From: Floccularia luteovirens
Taxonomy: Eukaryota > Basidiomycota > Agaricomycetes > Agaricales > Squamanitaceae
DNA: 64,000 bases
Direction of reading: 5' to 3'
NCBI GenBank assembly: GCA_009739215.1
Contig: VSJF01000012.1
Location: forward strand, 434,001 to 498,000
Position numbers and translations under genes: made by a program. How positions within the stretch are numbered: the stretch's first letter is position 1; every line of letters begins with the position of its first letter. A model generated the notes under the pieces. That model made no database searches. It saw only the letters and a list, made by a program, of their open reading frames with translations, and had not been told where the DNA came from. Positions 23,318-35,100 of the stretch are shown piece by piece.

Positions 23318-25751
23318 ATGTTTCCGCAGCCCTACCCAAGCCCGCGCGGGCTCTTCAGCTCCCCTAGATCACCGCACGTTGTTGGCTGTAGTAACAGAAC
23401 TGCACAATTGCGAAATCATACCCTGTCATCCATTCTAGCGAATGGGTTCCCGTACTCCAGGTAAGTAGCACCTGACTCCGAGTCTTGCTCCAAGCGGGTC
23501 CCAGGTCTCTAAGAAATGAATCCCCGATGACAGGAAACTCGTGGGTCATTCAACTTGTGTCAATGCGCTCGTGTTCTCGTCTGGGGATGGCCGGTTTCTT
23601 GCTAGTGGGGGAGATGGTACGTGGTTCTTCTTTCCTGTGTATGATGGTCTTGTTCCCACAAGCGTTTATGTCATTTTGTGTCAGATCTCCGCATACTTTT
23701 GTGGGACTTCCACCAGGGCGATGTAAAAGAACCTTCGGCCTCCTTGATTGGTCCTAAGGTAAGGAAAGTTTTACTGCTTCTATGTCTTGGCTTAGAGGGT
23801 TTTTACTGAATTATTCCTTTACTCGGCATTTCTCAGGAGAATATATTCACGCTTGCATTTTCTGCCACTAATCGATACTTATACTCGTCTGTATAGTTTC
23901 TATCCTCACATTCGTTGTTTCTGCTTATAAGCCATTTATTCAGAGGAGGCACGGACCATACAGTTTTGAAATACGATATCTCATATTCGGATGCAGCTAT
24001 CAGCTCTTCAGGACCAACATCACCTAATGTGGTTTACAACGAACATTTTGTACTAAGCTCACAATAAGGTGCCAAATGACAGTGGAGCTAATACTTCCTT
24101 TTATAGGACAGTGTGCGTACTGTAGCATGCCACCCTACACAGGATGAAGTATTCATGAGTGCCAGGTATGCGTTGCATGCTTCAGAGAAGTCTCAACCTA
24201 GACCTTACTTATCCGAAGTGAAGACGGAAGCATTCGAAGGCACGATGATCGGACTGGCGCGCGGAGAACTCGAGCACAAGATATTTTACAAATCACATCG
24301 GAAGTAACTGGTGTACAGTATCATCCCCTCTTGGAACACATTTTTGTTACCAGTGATAATAGCGGATGTGTGTGTCTTCGAGATGAGCGCATGGCCTTCG
24401 GATCCTCAACCCAAAGAACCAAAGATGGAATAGTCCAGATGGTAAACATATTTTTCCCCAAAAATCATGCCCTGGTACACACTAAGAGGTTGGCTTTTGC
24501 ATGTAGTACAACACGAAACTTTCTATGAGGTGTCATAACCATCTAAGCAATCCAGAGTCAAGTAGTGTTACTTTTGATCGCGAAGGTTCAGCATCGCTCA
24601 GACTCATGGTAAAAATATACTCAAGCAAACGCTTACAGGCAGCAAACTGGCAGTGACTATGCTTGTATGTACAGCAGTATATGCGTTGAAGTGACTTACA
24701 ACTCATAAAATACAGCATTACCTGCCAACTATATATGCACTTTCGGATCCGAACCCTGTTGCTGTTTGTAGCGGTCGGCGTCTCCCAGACGGAAGCCTTA
24801 ACCCACCAACTCAGCGCACATATTCAAATTCGTGTACAATGAAGGTAGGCATGGTCGGCAATCTTGCGCAGCCCTGAAGTGCTAAAATTTCGACAGCACG
24901 GCTCATTCGGAGGACCTGGATCCGACCACGATGAGTTCTATTCTGCGGGTTCAGATGATTTCCGCGGTTATGTATGGAGAATACCCCCTCTACAAGATCT
25001 TGCCGAACGAAGAACAGAGATCTCACCAAGCGAATGGGAATCACAGCTCCCCCATACATTTGGTAAGATACCTTATGGGTAATCATTTATCGGTTTGACG
25101 TCTGACGTTTGACCGCAGCATTCACGGAAAACCTTTCAGCTACACGCTATGTGCCAGTTGAACTCGACACACCTTTTTGTAGACTGGGCGGTAAGTGAAA
25201 AAGGGATAGAATTCTTTGTTGAAGTTGAAGTTGCTAAGACTTTGCACAGGTCATGATTCCATCGTAAATACGACGGTTTTTCACCCAAACCTCCTGCATA
25301 TAGCCACATCAGGGGTCGAGAAAAGTATCAGTTATCCATAGTCCGACACAATTCTCACCCTGTATACAAGATCTTACTAAAACACCAACCGAGGTTCGGC
25401 AATTGCGCATGGAAAACGATGTGGAGGACCATCACACTTATCTACGTGCAATTGCCGGTTTCCATCCGCTTGATTTAGGAGATGAGTCGGATATTGGCGA
25501 GCGTACTACCATCAGAATGTTTGACCAGTACGTTGATTTTTTTGATTTTTCTTATCCAATCCTGTTTCGAATGATTGATTATATCTATTTCAAGTATACT
25601 CCGGGAAGAAGGCGAAGCTGACATTTTTTTATCACGGAGATGGCGAGCAGATGACTCGGATGAGGATGAGGAATTAGAGTTGTCCCCAACGACGAGGAGT
25701 AGGCTCTTGCAATTCCTGTTTGATCATGATGGCGATGAGGCCTCAGAATAG
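23318..25751 (+). CDS. WD40-repeat protein, DCAF5/DCAF6-like CUL4 ubiquitin ligase adaptor
   Basis: DCAF proteins bind DDB1-CUL4 and present substrates for ubiquitination. The start at 23318 gives MFPQPYPSPRGLFSSPRSPHVVG. Spliced exons give successive WD repeats: LVGHSTCVNALVFSSGDGRFLASGGDD, LRILLWDFHQGDV, ENIFTLAFSATNRYLYS, GGTDHTVLKYDIS, DSVRTVACHPTQDEVFMSASEDGSIRRHDDR, VTGVQYHPLLEHIFVTSDNSGCVCLRDERM. These are followed by NHLSNPESSSVTFDREGSASLRLM and a conserved block DEFYSAGSDDFRGYVWRIPPLQDL. A last blade (GGHDSIVNTTVFHPNLLHIATSGVEKSI) precedes an acidic tail (RADDSDEDEELELS) ending at TAG 25749-25751. More than ten short introns remove apparent stops, and I found no disabling lesion. The DCAF5/6 assignment comes from the order of these blocks. 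The substrate is unknown. Confidence 0.8.
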
Positions 25752-26292
25752 TTCCTTTGCATGACCTACTTATGTGACGTGGTGTTGCACCGCCTGTGCA
25801 ATGGTAGAAGGCGGGGTACTGTAATATGTGAGAGAGACATCTCGATCCTATCTTTTGACGATGTAGACTAAAAGTTCATAGTAAGGTCGTGCTTTGTGCA
25901 TGGCATACTGTAGCACGGTGACGCTACCCATTTAGTTTAAAATGTGACGATAAATTCAATTCTCCAGTTAAATAACTCAGTGCTATAAGACATGAAAGAC
26001 GAATTTGAGCCTGGAAAACAATGAAGGAAGAGTTCTGTAAGTATTGGGAGTCGAAACAGAAGGGGTACGCACAAGAGGGAGAAGGTCCTTATACCCTAGA
26101 AATGTCTTCGAACGCATCAGATGGCATCAATCTGCTCGAATCAACCCATACTTCGACAATTCACCACTAAGCACCTATAATTAACGCAGCCAAAAACCGT
26201 TCGTTAGTACCAGTAATTTATGGAGGTATGTAACGCATAACACAAGTTCAGTTGCTAAGCGCTAAGTGGTTACTGTAAACTTTAAGCTTTAA
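25752..26292. other. Gene-poor interval after the WD40 gene
   Basis: This stretch is the 3' region of the WD40 gene followed by AT-rich sequence. I see no ORF, repeat or RNA structure that I can support. It runs into the coding relic at 26293. Confidence 0.35.
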
Positions 26293-26712
26293 GTACCACA
26301 AGAATTGGGCGCTAAAAGTCAATGGTACCTCAATGAATACAATCAAATGCCTAAAGTGCCCATTGAATTGCCAATAACTTGCCGTTCTAAGACTGTAGAA
26401 ATGCCTAAAAATACAGCTGGTCGCCAGCGCTGTACATATGCAACTACAATCTCACTTGCCCATCCCACCTGAATTACTACAAGCAATGTCACTACTCAGC
26501 GCAGAGATGAAACTGTTACTGCGACGGCTAAATACAATATTTCCCTCCTTAATTGCCCAAAGACATCGTTAAGTATAGCAGGACAGGTCACTGTCGGCCA
26601 AGAGTTGACACTCCTTTGCGCTATCGAAGATTCCGGCTGCCAAGGTAGATTTAATTTCGTAACACCAGGCGACCCCCAGGAAGAAATACTAGTTACTACA
26701 AACTCGTCCTAG
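26293..26712 (+). pseudogene. Decayed coding fragment, unknown; one internal TGA
   Basis: One frame stays open from 26293 to TAG at 26710-26712 except for a TGA at 26470-26472, giving about 140 codons. The product is Thr/Ser/Cys-rich with a two-part look: ...LPITCRSKTVEMPKN..., then after the TGA, QVTVGQELTLLCAIEDSGCQGRFNF.... Regular Cys, alternating beta-like residues and N-x-S/T sites suggest a secreted or cell-surface beta-sandwich protein. I find no start codon in good context or matching neighbouring exon. A relic is the simplest reading. A live gene whose TGA lies in an intron is possible, but no good GT-AG pair was seen. Confidence 0.35.
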
Positions 26713-26941
26713 CATTACAATGCGCGTGAACGATTGAACGTCGAAATTCGTGATCTGAACATCTAAACATCAGATTGACCATGTGTGCACTGAGAAAACT
26801 TAATTATATATAAATACGCATAACATTAATATAAGGTCTAGTCAATCTATCTCTCTAGTACTAGTATTATAACAAAACAGGGGAATATTAGGGAATGGAG
26901 TGGTTAACAAAGAATTGCCTGATCGAGTTTCTATATCAACT

Positions 26942-28512
26942 TTAGTACCAAATGCTCCTTGTGCGGTGGGTAGGCACCATTTCAGCCGTGACTACACCAT
27001 CAACCTTCTCTGTGCCGTTCTCTATTTTTTTCGCAAGATCCCACAAGTAGAAATCAATCACGACACTGCTGACCACGCCGGTCTCAGCTGCAATCCCTCC
27101 ACTTCCACCTTCTTCGTTCATCAACCTCAAGATCTCTTCTCGTACACGCTCCACTGCAACAATGCTTGATGCGCGAAGACTCAGCTCATCGCGTGAACCC
27201 GACACAATCGGCGATCCTGCATGCAATTTACGCATAAGTGATGGAGGATATGTGAGAATATGTAGATGATGCAGTATTTGAGGAACTCGATAATCCGCAA
27301 ACATGGTGAGGTGGCGAATTTGTGCACCATGAGGCCCAGGAAACAGGGGGTGTTGAGCATTTGAGGGTTCAGGATAAAATGCCGCCCATGTTTCTGCAAC
27401 AAGGATTTGTGCACGTTTCCAGATGTAGACTGATAGCGAGGTGGTATTTGTAACGTCAGTGGCGTTGGTTTCGTAATCTCGAGATACCGAGACCGTACTT
27501 TTCTTTTCCCTGAAATAGAACTCGTCACGAAATGATGGAAATGTTTCTGTAACCATCCTGACCAGCTGAAGGGCCGTACCCTCGTTGTTGTATCGCCGCT
27601 GGAATTCGTTTATAAAGCCCCGGGCAGACCCACCGAAACTCTGGAAAAGAGATTTTGACTCAGTTGATACATGCGATAATTGGAACTGACATTACAAAGT
27701 ATGAACCCAACTTCTCGCATGATAGATATCCGTTCACGTAGTAGAGGTATTGTCTCACTAGATTGCGTCGCGGGGCGAAATATATGTTCTATCAAAGAAT
27801 CCGGACATAATGTTTCCGAGGAGTAGAAATGTGGATCGGTTATTGGTATATCATCCTCCAGGGCTTTGAAAGAAAGATAAAGGTGATAAATGAGTATCAC
27901 AGCTAAACGATGATCAAAAAAAAAGCGTTGCACCCCTGTTTAGAGCTGCCACGAGGCTCCAATATCCTGTCCACACCTTTCTTTCCTCAGAACCCCATGC
28001 AGCGTACCATTCTACTCCGTATCTGTCTGGTTGGCCCTCTTTTTCCGACCAGAAGCTAAAGTTTAACGAAGAAATCAGGAAAATCCAGTTCAGAACTAAT
28101 TCATTGAGTGGGTCCATTGGGTCATATGGGTCGGAGGGACAGATATGGAGGGGATGAGTGCGCCATGTCCGCGGTGTGTATGATTCTGCGCAAAGCTTGC
28201 CACGGATCTATAAGATAATAGTAGAGAATTCCATCAATCTGGTGGTACGAACGAAGTCAGACGAGCAGACGCACATGTGCCGCAGCAAGCCTAACTCCCT
28301 CATCGTTGATCTGTACGAGAGCAGTTGCCTGGTAGATATCGGAGACAATATTGAGCAGACAGTTCAAAATGGGGATTGGACAGTGTCACTCCGCTACATA
28401 CCTTGAATGCATATTCCGAACTGTCAACAACGGGATTACGAGGAGACATGCGGTCACGGGCCAGCTGGTCTAGTTTTTCGCTGACAATAGAAATAGACGG
28501 ATCCATTGTCAT
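26942..28512 (-). CDS. Queuosine salvage hydrolase (QNG1 / DUF2419 family)
   Basis: This family releases the base queuine from queuosine 5'-phosphate, so that eukaryotes can reuse it for tRNA wobble modification. The start at 28512 gives MTMDPSISIVSEKLDQLARDRMSPRNPVVDSSEYAF. Later exons give NDEGVRLAAAHV, then NFSFWSEKEGQPDRYGVEWYAAWG, WTGYWSLVAALNRALEDDIPITDPHFYSS and SFGGSARGFINEFQRRYNNEGTALQLVRMVTETFPSFRDEF. The last exon has FLKRAQILVAETWAAFYPEP-like sequence (here IWKRAQILVAETWAAFYPE), LTMFADYRVPQILHHL and SLRASSIVAVERVREEILRL, all family hallmarks. A small Asn/Thr-rich insert follows FREKKSTVSVSRDYE. The protein ends ...RTRSIWY with TAA at 26942-26944. The start could be 28506. Confidence 0.9.
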
Positions 28513-28678
28513 ATCAAATAACTCTGGATGGGAAAGAGAATAGTTGAAAGACTACAGCACTACAGCTGTTTTCTGACAATCCAAACAAGGAAATCCACCA
28601 AAAATTAAAGTTTGTCTGAGATCTATGTATTACATAATTATTGGCTATGTACGCCTACAAGCTTCCACTCTTTATTAA

Positions 28679-29324
28679 TTATTGCTTGCGATCCTGCTCG
28701 TGGGTGGTTCTTCCCTGGAGAATGTCTTCTCCGTGTTGTTTCAAGTCGGGCTATAATTTGAAGATACTGAGTATATGCGTAAAGACAATTACATGCTTTT
28801 TGAAGTTTACCTTGCCTAAAACCTAGAAATCTCGCGATCAGATCTACACATAATTTTACGGATTAAGCACTTACCGTTCCACGAATTTTCTATCCAGAAT
28901 AACGCAATTAGTGGTATAATACTCACAATCCTCATGTACTCACTTGAGAAGCACCTGCAACACGAATCAGAAGTCTCATGACATAATTGAATAGCAGGAC
29001 GTACCAATGACTCGTTCCTTGAATGGAATTTGGTCTTGTGCCCGACTGCGTTCAACTTCATCAGTTGGGGACGAATGCATATATCCGTCAGTTTCTATCT
29101 CGCCACCATCTCCAGGCTGCGTCGATGCTAACTTTCCAGTAAATCATAAAGCCATAAAGCAACTCTGGTATTTTACCTTGCTGTGGTACAGTATGGACTT
29201 TGGTAGGTTGGACTACCTCAGAGGGTTTAAGAGTGCTCGGTGGTTGGCGGTGGTCACGATCTAGACCCGCTTCAATATGAGCAGCCTGGTCGTGTAAAGT
29301 GGTTTGCTTTGTTTGATTGGACAT
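28679..29324 (-). CDS. Small hydrophilic protein of unknown function
   Basis: The start at 29322-29324 gives MSNQTKQTTLHDQAAHIEAGLDRDHRQPPSTLKPSEV. It continues through a short intron to KLASTQPGDGGEIETDGYMHSS, then PTDEVERSRAQDQIPFKERVIG. The last exon reads LKQHGEDILQGRTTHEQDRKQ and ends at 28679. The product is about 110-130 residues, highly charged, with no membrane segment or signal peptide. The pattern of short, clean, phase-matched exons supports a real gene. The GK-x-x-LKQHGEDILQGR ending resembles small stress proteins of the CsbD type, but that is weak. The exact exon between about 28830 and 28990 is uncertain. Confidence 0.55.
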
Positions 29325-29502
29325 TGTGGTACGAAATTCGAATGAATGTTGAAATTTTGAAATGTTGGGGCTTTATACATCATAGTACAAGATGACGTCA
29401 GGGAGACATGTCCCACTTTATTACAAAAGATACAACAAAGAATAGTTTTTTGTTTCTACATTGAAAACAAAATCGTTCTTCAAGGAATTATCGAAGACGG
29501 AA

Positions 29503-31208
29503 TCAGTCGCTATCACTATCAACATAACCTTGAACGGTGGGCAATGATGATATTGATCCATTATCTCTGTGAAGATTGGACCCGATACCTGTTCCATCAG
29601 GAGTCCACGGATCTGTCGTCAAATGTACAGGTATCACCTGACGAAGTTCACCGAACGGACTCCGGGCTGGGTCGGGAGGGTTCACAGACAACACAAGACA
29701 GTCCTAATCAAAATCTCTTAGCATCCAACTACGAACAAGGTACGAACACGAATACCTTGACAGAAAGGCCCGCTGCTCTGAACCCAGATACTTTGACCGT
29801 GTTCGATATGTTTACTACTCCGGAGAATGAAATCCAAGTCGGTCCTTCACCCTGTATGTGTGATACGTCAGACCAAAAATCACCAACGCGATAGTAAACG
29901 CACCGTATGACGGAACGTTCCTTCTCCAATGTTATCTACTCTCCATATCTCTGTTTTGGCACCCACGGTCATCGCGTTTCTGACACCCACGGTCAACCCG
30001 TCAGTTATTCTTAACCTCAATTGATGTGAATTACTCACCTAACGTCAACAGTAGACTGTCTCATCAGCTGCATCCGTGTCACCTTCGGTTTGTTACTGCT
30101 TGTATGCGCAGTGGGACTGAATGGAAGGAATGCCACAAGCGACATTGCACTTGATTGGAAGGTCAAATGGAATGGGATGGGCTCAGAAATGCAGAACACC
30201 CTGGAGCTGGGAATATACAGCTTTACACTGATATCATGCCCTCCCGGCGATCTCGAACGCATAACCGACTGGTGCGTTTTCCAGTCCGAATTTGAATCGA
30301 AGCCTCCTGAGGAAATTTGTAGTGCAACCGGAAGGGCTACTGCGGGGCGAGTACGCGGGTGATATATGAAAGGAGTAGATATAGTACTAGTGGGCTTGAT
30401 CAGATGAATGATTTTCTGTTTTGCAGGTAAGAAACCTACGTGGTTCCAATATTAAGTGCCTTGGACTTGACGGTCAGTTTTGGAACGACATGAGATTTAT
30501 CAAAGGTGGCGGTGACGGAATACTACAGAGCAAAATACATCAAAGATGAGTGACAACATGCTAAGAAATGAATCCCATACGTCAATATAAGCTTTGAATC
30601 CTGGAAGACCTGAGAGTTTAACATAAAAAGTAGGAGGTAGTGGCTGCTGTGTGCTCAGTAAGCGAAATCATACGATGACGAAATTACTGACGTATGTCCT
30701 CCCATCAAATTGGAAAGTACTTGGAAGCCTGAGAGAAAATGGTAGTGAAGCTGGACAAACAGGGTCGTTCAAAGTTTTCGTCCATATCTTTACTGAATCA
30801 AGGCAAAGTTTGGCAGTGGTCGTACCACCTTCTGCGATTTCATGAAGGAGCAGCCGTCCTTCAATCTAATAATTCAGATTTTCTATGAATTGTAGGACGG
30901 AAAATACTGTTAATGCCGGCTCATACCTTCACCTCAACACTGTGGACGCCTTCTGGCTTGGAGATCTCGACTGTACCTTGGACGTCACCTCCCGTGCCGT
31001 ACATTGGTAATGTTGCATTTTCTTCTTGTGCATTCAATCGCAACTTGAACCCCCCATTCTTGGACTCCTTCACAAAATTGCCAGTGGGGCGGGGTCGCAC
31101 ATTATTGGAAAAGGCAAGGCGCTGTTCGAAAGCCTGGGGCTCTACTGTATATGCCGGCGTACCATTAAGTGATGGTCCTACATATGACGGCAAACTAGCA
31201 GTAGACAT
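29503..31208 (-). CDS. Arrestin-like (alpha-arrestin/ART) adaptor protein
   Basis: Fungal arrestin-like proteins recruit ubiquitin ligases to plasma-membrane cargo and control endocytosis or signalling. The start at 31208 gives MSTASLPSYVGPSLNGTPAYTVEPQAFEQRLAF. The arrestin N-domain includes GGDVQGTVEISKPEGVHSVEVKIEGRLLL, VCPASLPFSLRLPSTF and SGLPGFKAYIDYSVTATFDKS. The C-domain includes HDISVKLYIPSSRVFCISEPIPFHLTFQS and GFRAAGLSVK joined to DCLVLSVNPPDPARSPFGELRQVIPVHLTTDPW. The protein ends ...VQGYVDSDSD at 29503. No PY (PPxY) motif is obvious in the portions I read, so ligase docking may differ from classic ARTs. A 116-codon ORF on the opposite strand (29544-29894) is a shadow of the last exons. 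Confidence 0.85.
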
Positions 31209-32112
31209 GGTTTAGCAGGTAAAAAGGTGCACTGTGGACAAAAACCGAAGATGACTTGTAAGTAACAAGTCAAGCTTTCTAGGCCGATGTAAGCCGCAGC
31301 GATGGGTGCGATATTTTGTGTATGTACGCATGGAGAGGACGCATCGCATGGACACTTCTTCGGTGGGAATGGCCAACCATATGACTACTGCGGGACACAA
31401 AAAACTGGATGGGGAATACTTCTGCCGGCGGTCGGCAGCCACAAAATTCAAAGTTTTTGAGCCACTTGAGAGTACCAATGTTCATTGCCGTCCCCACAAA
31501 CGTTTCTTTTCTGACGTTAAACCACACAAGCAAGTTGTCATGACCAGTTTGAAGTTCAGATGTTGGGTATGTAGGAGGGGCTTCCATTCTATAATCAGTT
31601 CGATCTTTGGAATCTCACGGGTCGTGGTGGAAATCATGATCAGATAATGTAATGATTAGTAGTTAGTCGTCTCGTAAAGGTGGCAAGGGAGCCGTGGTTG
31701 GATGGACAATTGGCTGTAAACCGCTTGGGGAACCTGTTAAAATATTTATTTCAAATACTGTGTCTGATTGTGTATAGGCTTGAAGCTTTGAAGCTTGAAG
31801 TCTTTATAATTTGTCAAGACACTCTTGGCTATTTTTTGTACTGGAACCCAGAGTAGCCGGCAGTACCGAGTTCCACTCCAACAAAGAGTTATAAGATAAG
31901 ATAAGATAAGATAGAGCAGAACATCACATTCATAATGTATGACTAAGTTAATGGGATCGCAGCACTGCTCAGCGCTTAAACACAGCATCCAAATTCAGAC
32001 TTGAGATGAGAAAAACGACTTGGTGTTGTGCAAAAACATTATATCCGTACAATGCAAGAAAACGTGATAATTTACAACAATTACAGAGCAGCAAACAATG
32101 ATAGTTCAATTT
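31209..32112. other. Intergenic region between arrestin and TPR genes
   Basis: This 0.9-kb interval contains opposing ORFs at 31279-31587 (minus) and 31306-31647 (plus), neither of which I recognise. The minus-strand one begins MEAPPTYPTSELQ and could be a 5' exon or leader of the arrestin gene. The right part is the 3' region of the TPR gene and includes a short ATAAG tandem repeat at 31891-31914. Confidence 0.35.
31891..31914. repeat. Short tandem repeat (ATAAG)4
   Basis: Four consecutive ATAAG pentamers followed by ATAG create overlapping AGATAA words, which are also WGATAR motifs. It lies about 200 bp beyond the TPR stop codon, so it is more likely a simple repeat than a nitrogen-control element. 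Confidence 0.7.
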
Positions 32113-35100
32113 CTACGATGCAGCACCAGCCGGGCCTGGATTTGTGCCAGTAGGATTAGCTCCTGGTCGTCTTGCCATAGGAGGCTTGTTGACAGCAGGA
32201 TCAACAGCAGGTTTCAGGCGTTTCGCTAGTGAGTCATCAGCCGGTATATTGCTCTCATCCCGAGGTCTTTTAGCAGCAGCACCTATAATAGATACTCCAG
32301 CTGCCGCAGGGGCTTGGGTAGCAGGAATACTTCGTCCAGGTGCTCCACCACTGTGCGCAGCCCCTGTCCCACGAATTGGTGGTCCACCGCGTCCAATACC
32401 AGCTCCACGACCCACACCTATCCGTGGTGCTGTAGGCGTTCCTACTGCTCCTAAGGTTGGTCTACGAGGTAGAGCCACGGTAGGGGCCTTACTGGGTGTT
32501 TGTGGGGTAGCCTGATTGGATGCTTGGGGAGTCGTCGTGGCGGGCGCCTGTGGGTTTGCCGTTGTGGGTGTTGGGGGTTGATTGGCAGGTGCAGCTGGGG
32601 CTAGGGCATTTCCTGCCGAAGCTTCTGGCAAGAGGCCTGCAGAACGCCATTCGAGTATCTGAGCCTCAAGTTCTTTGACCTTCTTCTGTGCCTTTACTAG
32701 TTGTGAATCCTTTAGCTTCCCTTTGGCCACTTGCTCCATCCTTCCGCGTTCAACAGCATGTGCTATTTCTTCCGTATGCTGTGATTGAAGCTTCTTCTCG
32801 TGCTCCTCGATCGCGGCTGCAATCGCAGCATCAATGTTTGCTTTTGAGCCAGAATCAGAGTCAGGATCTGCCGCAGGTTTGTTCTTAAGCGCGGCCTCTA
32901 CTGCCGTATCCACAGCAGCTTTCAGTTCAGCCTGGTGCTTGGCAGTAAGTTTTTCTTCTAACGCTTTCAATTCATTGGCATGTTCCTTGGCAATATCGTC
33001 TGTTGAGGATGCGGGAGCCTGCATATCAACTCTGGTCTGTTCAACCGCAGCCTGTATTGCAGCCTGTTGTTGAGCTGCAGCGCGTTCGGAGTCGGTATTT
33101 CTGAGCTTGTTCAACTCTGTAATTCTTAGTTGGAATCGCGACTGTGAATAGGGCGTATAAGTAAGTTGTATGAAATTGAGGTGACTATACTCGCGTTTTG
33201 GGTACGCATGCCTTTGATGTCTTCATTTGCCTTTTGTATTTCCTCTGTTGCAGTCTAAATATTTTCATGAGCAAAAGCGACGACTGTATAGAGATACTGT
33301 CAGAGTGACCTTGAGTTTTTCAAGCGCTTCGTCGCGTGTTTTCAGAAGTTCAGCTTTTTCATTTTCCCAAGCACGCCTAGATTCTTCGTTGGGAGCAACA
33401 ACATCACCAGCAAGCTTTGTCCATGATGCCTTCTCAGCTAGCAACTTGTCCCGTTCTTCTTGTAAAGCAGCCTATAGAAGGTCATTTCAACGGTTCTTGG
33501 GAAATAGCATATTAAATCTCACAAGTAAGGCGGCTTGTTTGGTAGCATCTTCAGAAGATTCTGCTGTCTTTCCGAGATTTGCCTTCTCTTGTTCGAAGGT
33601 AGCTTTGGCGGCTTGAAGATTTTTGATTTCTAGTTCCAAAGAGGCGATTTTAGTTTCATGCTGTTTCTTCTCTTCTAGAGCGGCAGATTTGAATGTATTG
33701 AATTCTACCATTTTGCTTCTGAAAAATTGGGAATTCTTGCTAAGTGAATCTTTGTGTCTACGCAGGTTCTCTTCCAAAGCAACTATCTAATTCGATTATT
33801 AATTTGGTGTTCATATATAAGTCAATGAGAAAACTCACTCTAGCTGCTTCATCAGCATGAGAAGCGGCAGCTTGTTCTTGTTCCGTCTTGTTCTGTTCAG
33901 CCTCAGCAAGTTTTGCTTTTAAACTCTCGATCTCATCTTTTAAAGCTTGAACTTCAGCCGGATCAATACGATCATACTGTAATACTTAGTTGAATTTTGG
34001 CTATTCGAGGTTCGCGAAGGGAAGACGAACCTTGGTGAGAAGTTGAGCATTTCGTTCTTGCCACCTACGACTTTCTTGTTCCAGCCTGACCAATTGAGCC
34101 TTGCTCGTTTCCAGTTCAGCCTTCGCAACAGCAGCTTCCTCCTTTGCTGGGTCGAGTTGTGCACTGAGTTGTTTCAACTTCAGTTCGAGATCCTTGGATT
34201 TCCTAGCGTGACTTTCGCATTCTGCTCTGAGAGTTGCGTTGCTCTCTCGGAGAATATTCATTTGATTGATCCTTTCGACGAGCTCTGCATGTTGCGCGGT
34301 AGACGCTGCAGATTCGATAGCCCGTTCCCGCTCCTGGATATATATACATCAGAAACTGGAAGTTACACACGATTTTTGGCTTTACCTCTGCAAGGGTATT
34401 CCGTGTCTCCTGTAGGTTTTGCGCTAACCGTTCAAGCTGCGTTTTCAAGTGAATGTTCTCTTGTTTGCTCATCTCAAGTTGCAAGTCAACGATCTCTTTC
34501 TCCTTTCGGAGATAAGATACGACAGATCTCAGCTCTGAGAGTTTGGTGTCAGGATCTTCTGATGCTTCACCGTCCACAGTATGAGTTGTCGAGGCTGTAT
34601 CCGAATCCGCAACCTGTCTGATCCGAGCAGCTTGTGCACTAACAGATTCCAAGTGCTGGTGGAGGATCGAGTTTTGTGAATTCAAGTCATTACACCTATA
34701 TGAAATTCTAGTAAGGCTGCATTCCAGATCGAAAAGGGTGAAATTTAAGAACCTCGCATTCAAGGTTGATATTTCTTTGTCTAGCGCTTCCTTTTGCTGC
34801 CTCCAGCTTTCCTCAGACGTAGCGAGTTTAGCTTGGGCTGTTTCAGCGGCAGTACGATGATCTCTAGCCGTGACTTGTGCGATATTGAGCTCCTTCTTGA
34901 GATTCTCGATAGACTTTATCGATTCCGCATGCGCTACAACTTCGTGAGAATAACGGTCTTCGGCAGCCTGGTGAATATAACCATAAGAAGGGATATGGAA
35001 TAAGTTGATTAATATTGGCATACTTTAGCACGGTCCTCGAGTTGCCGTGTCTCTTGCTCGCGGGAAGCTCTATCGCTTTCAAGATTCTTTTCCGATGTAC

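Noticed and set aside
24061..24110. Apparent TAA stop inside the WD40 gene
   Set aside because: A normal GT-AG intron with a CTAAT-type branch site removes it and joins two WD-repeat exons in phase, so the gene is not broken here.
29544..29894. 116-codon plus-strand ORF
   Set aside because: It lies exactly antisense to the last exons of the arrestin-like gene, whose spliced product matches the family well. The ORF has no recognisable domain.
32144..33073. Plus-strand ORFs opposite the C-terminus of the TPR gene
   Set aside because: They are shadows of the Ala/Pro/Thr-rich low-complexity coding sequence on the other strand.
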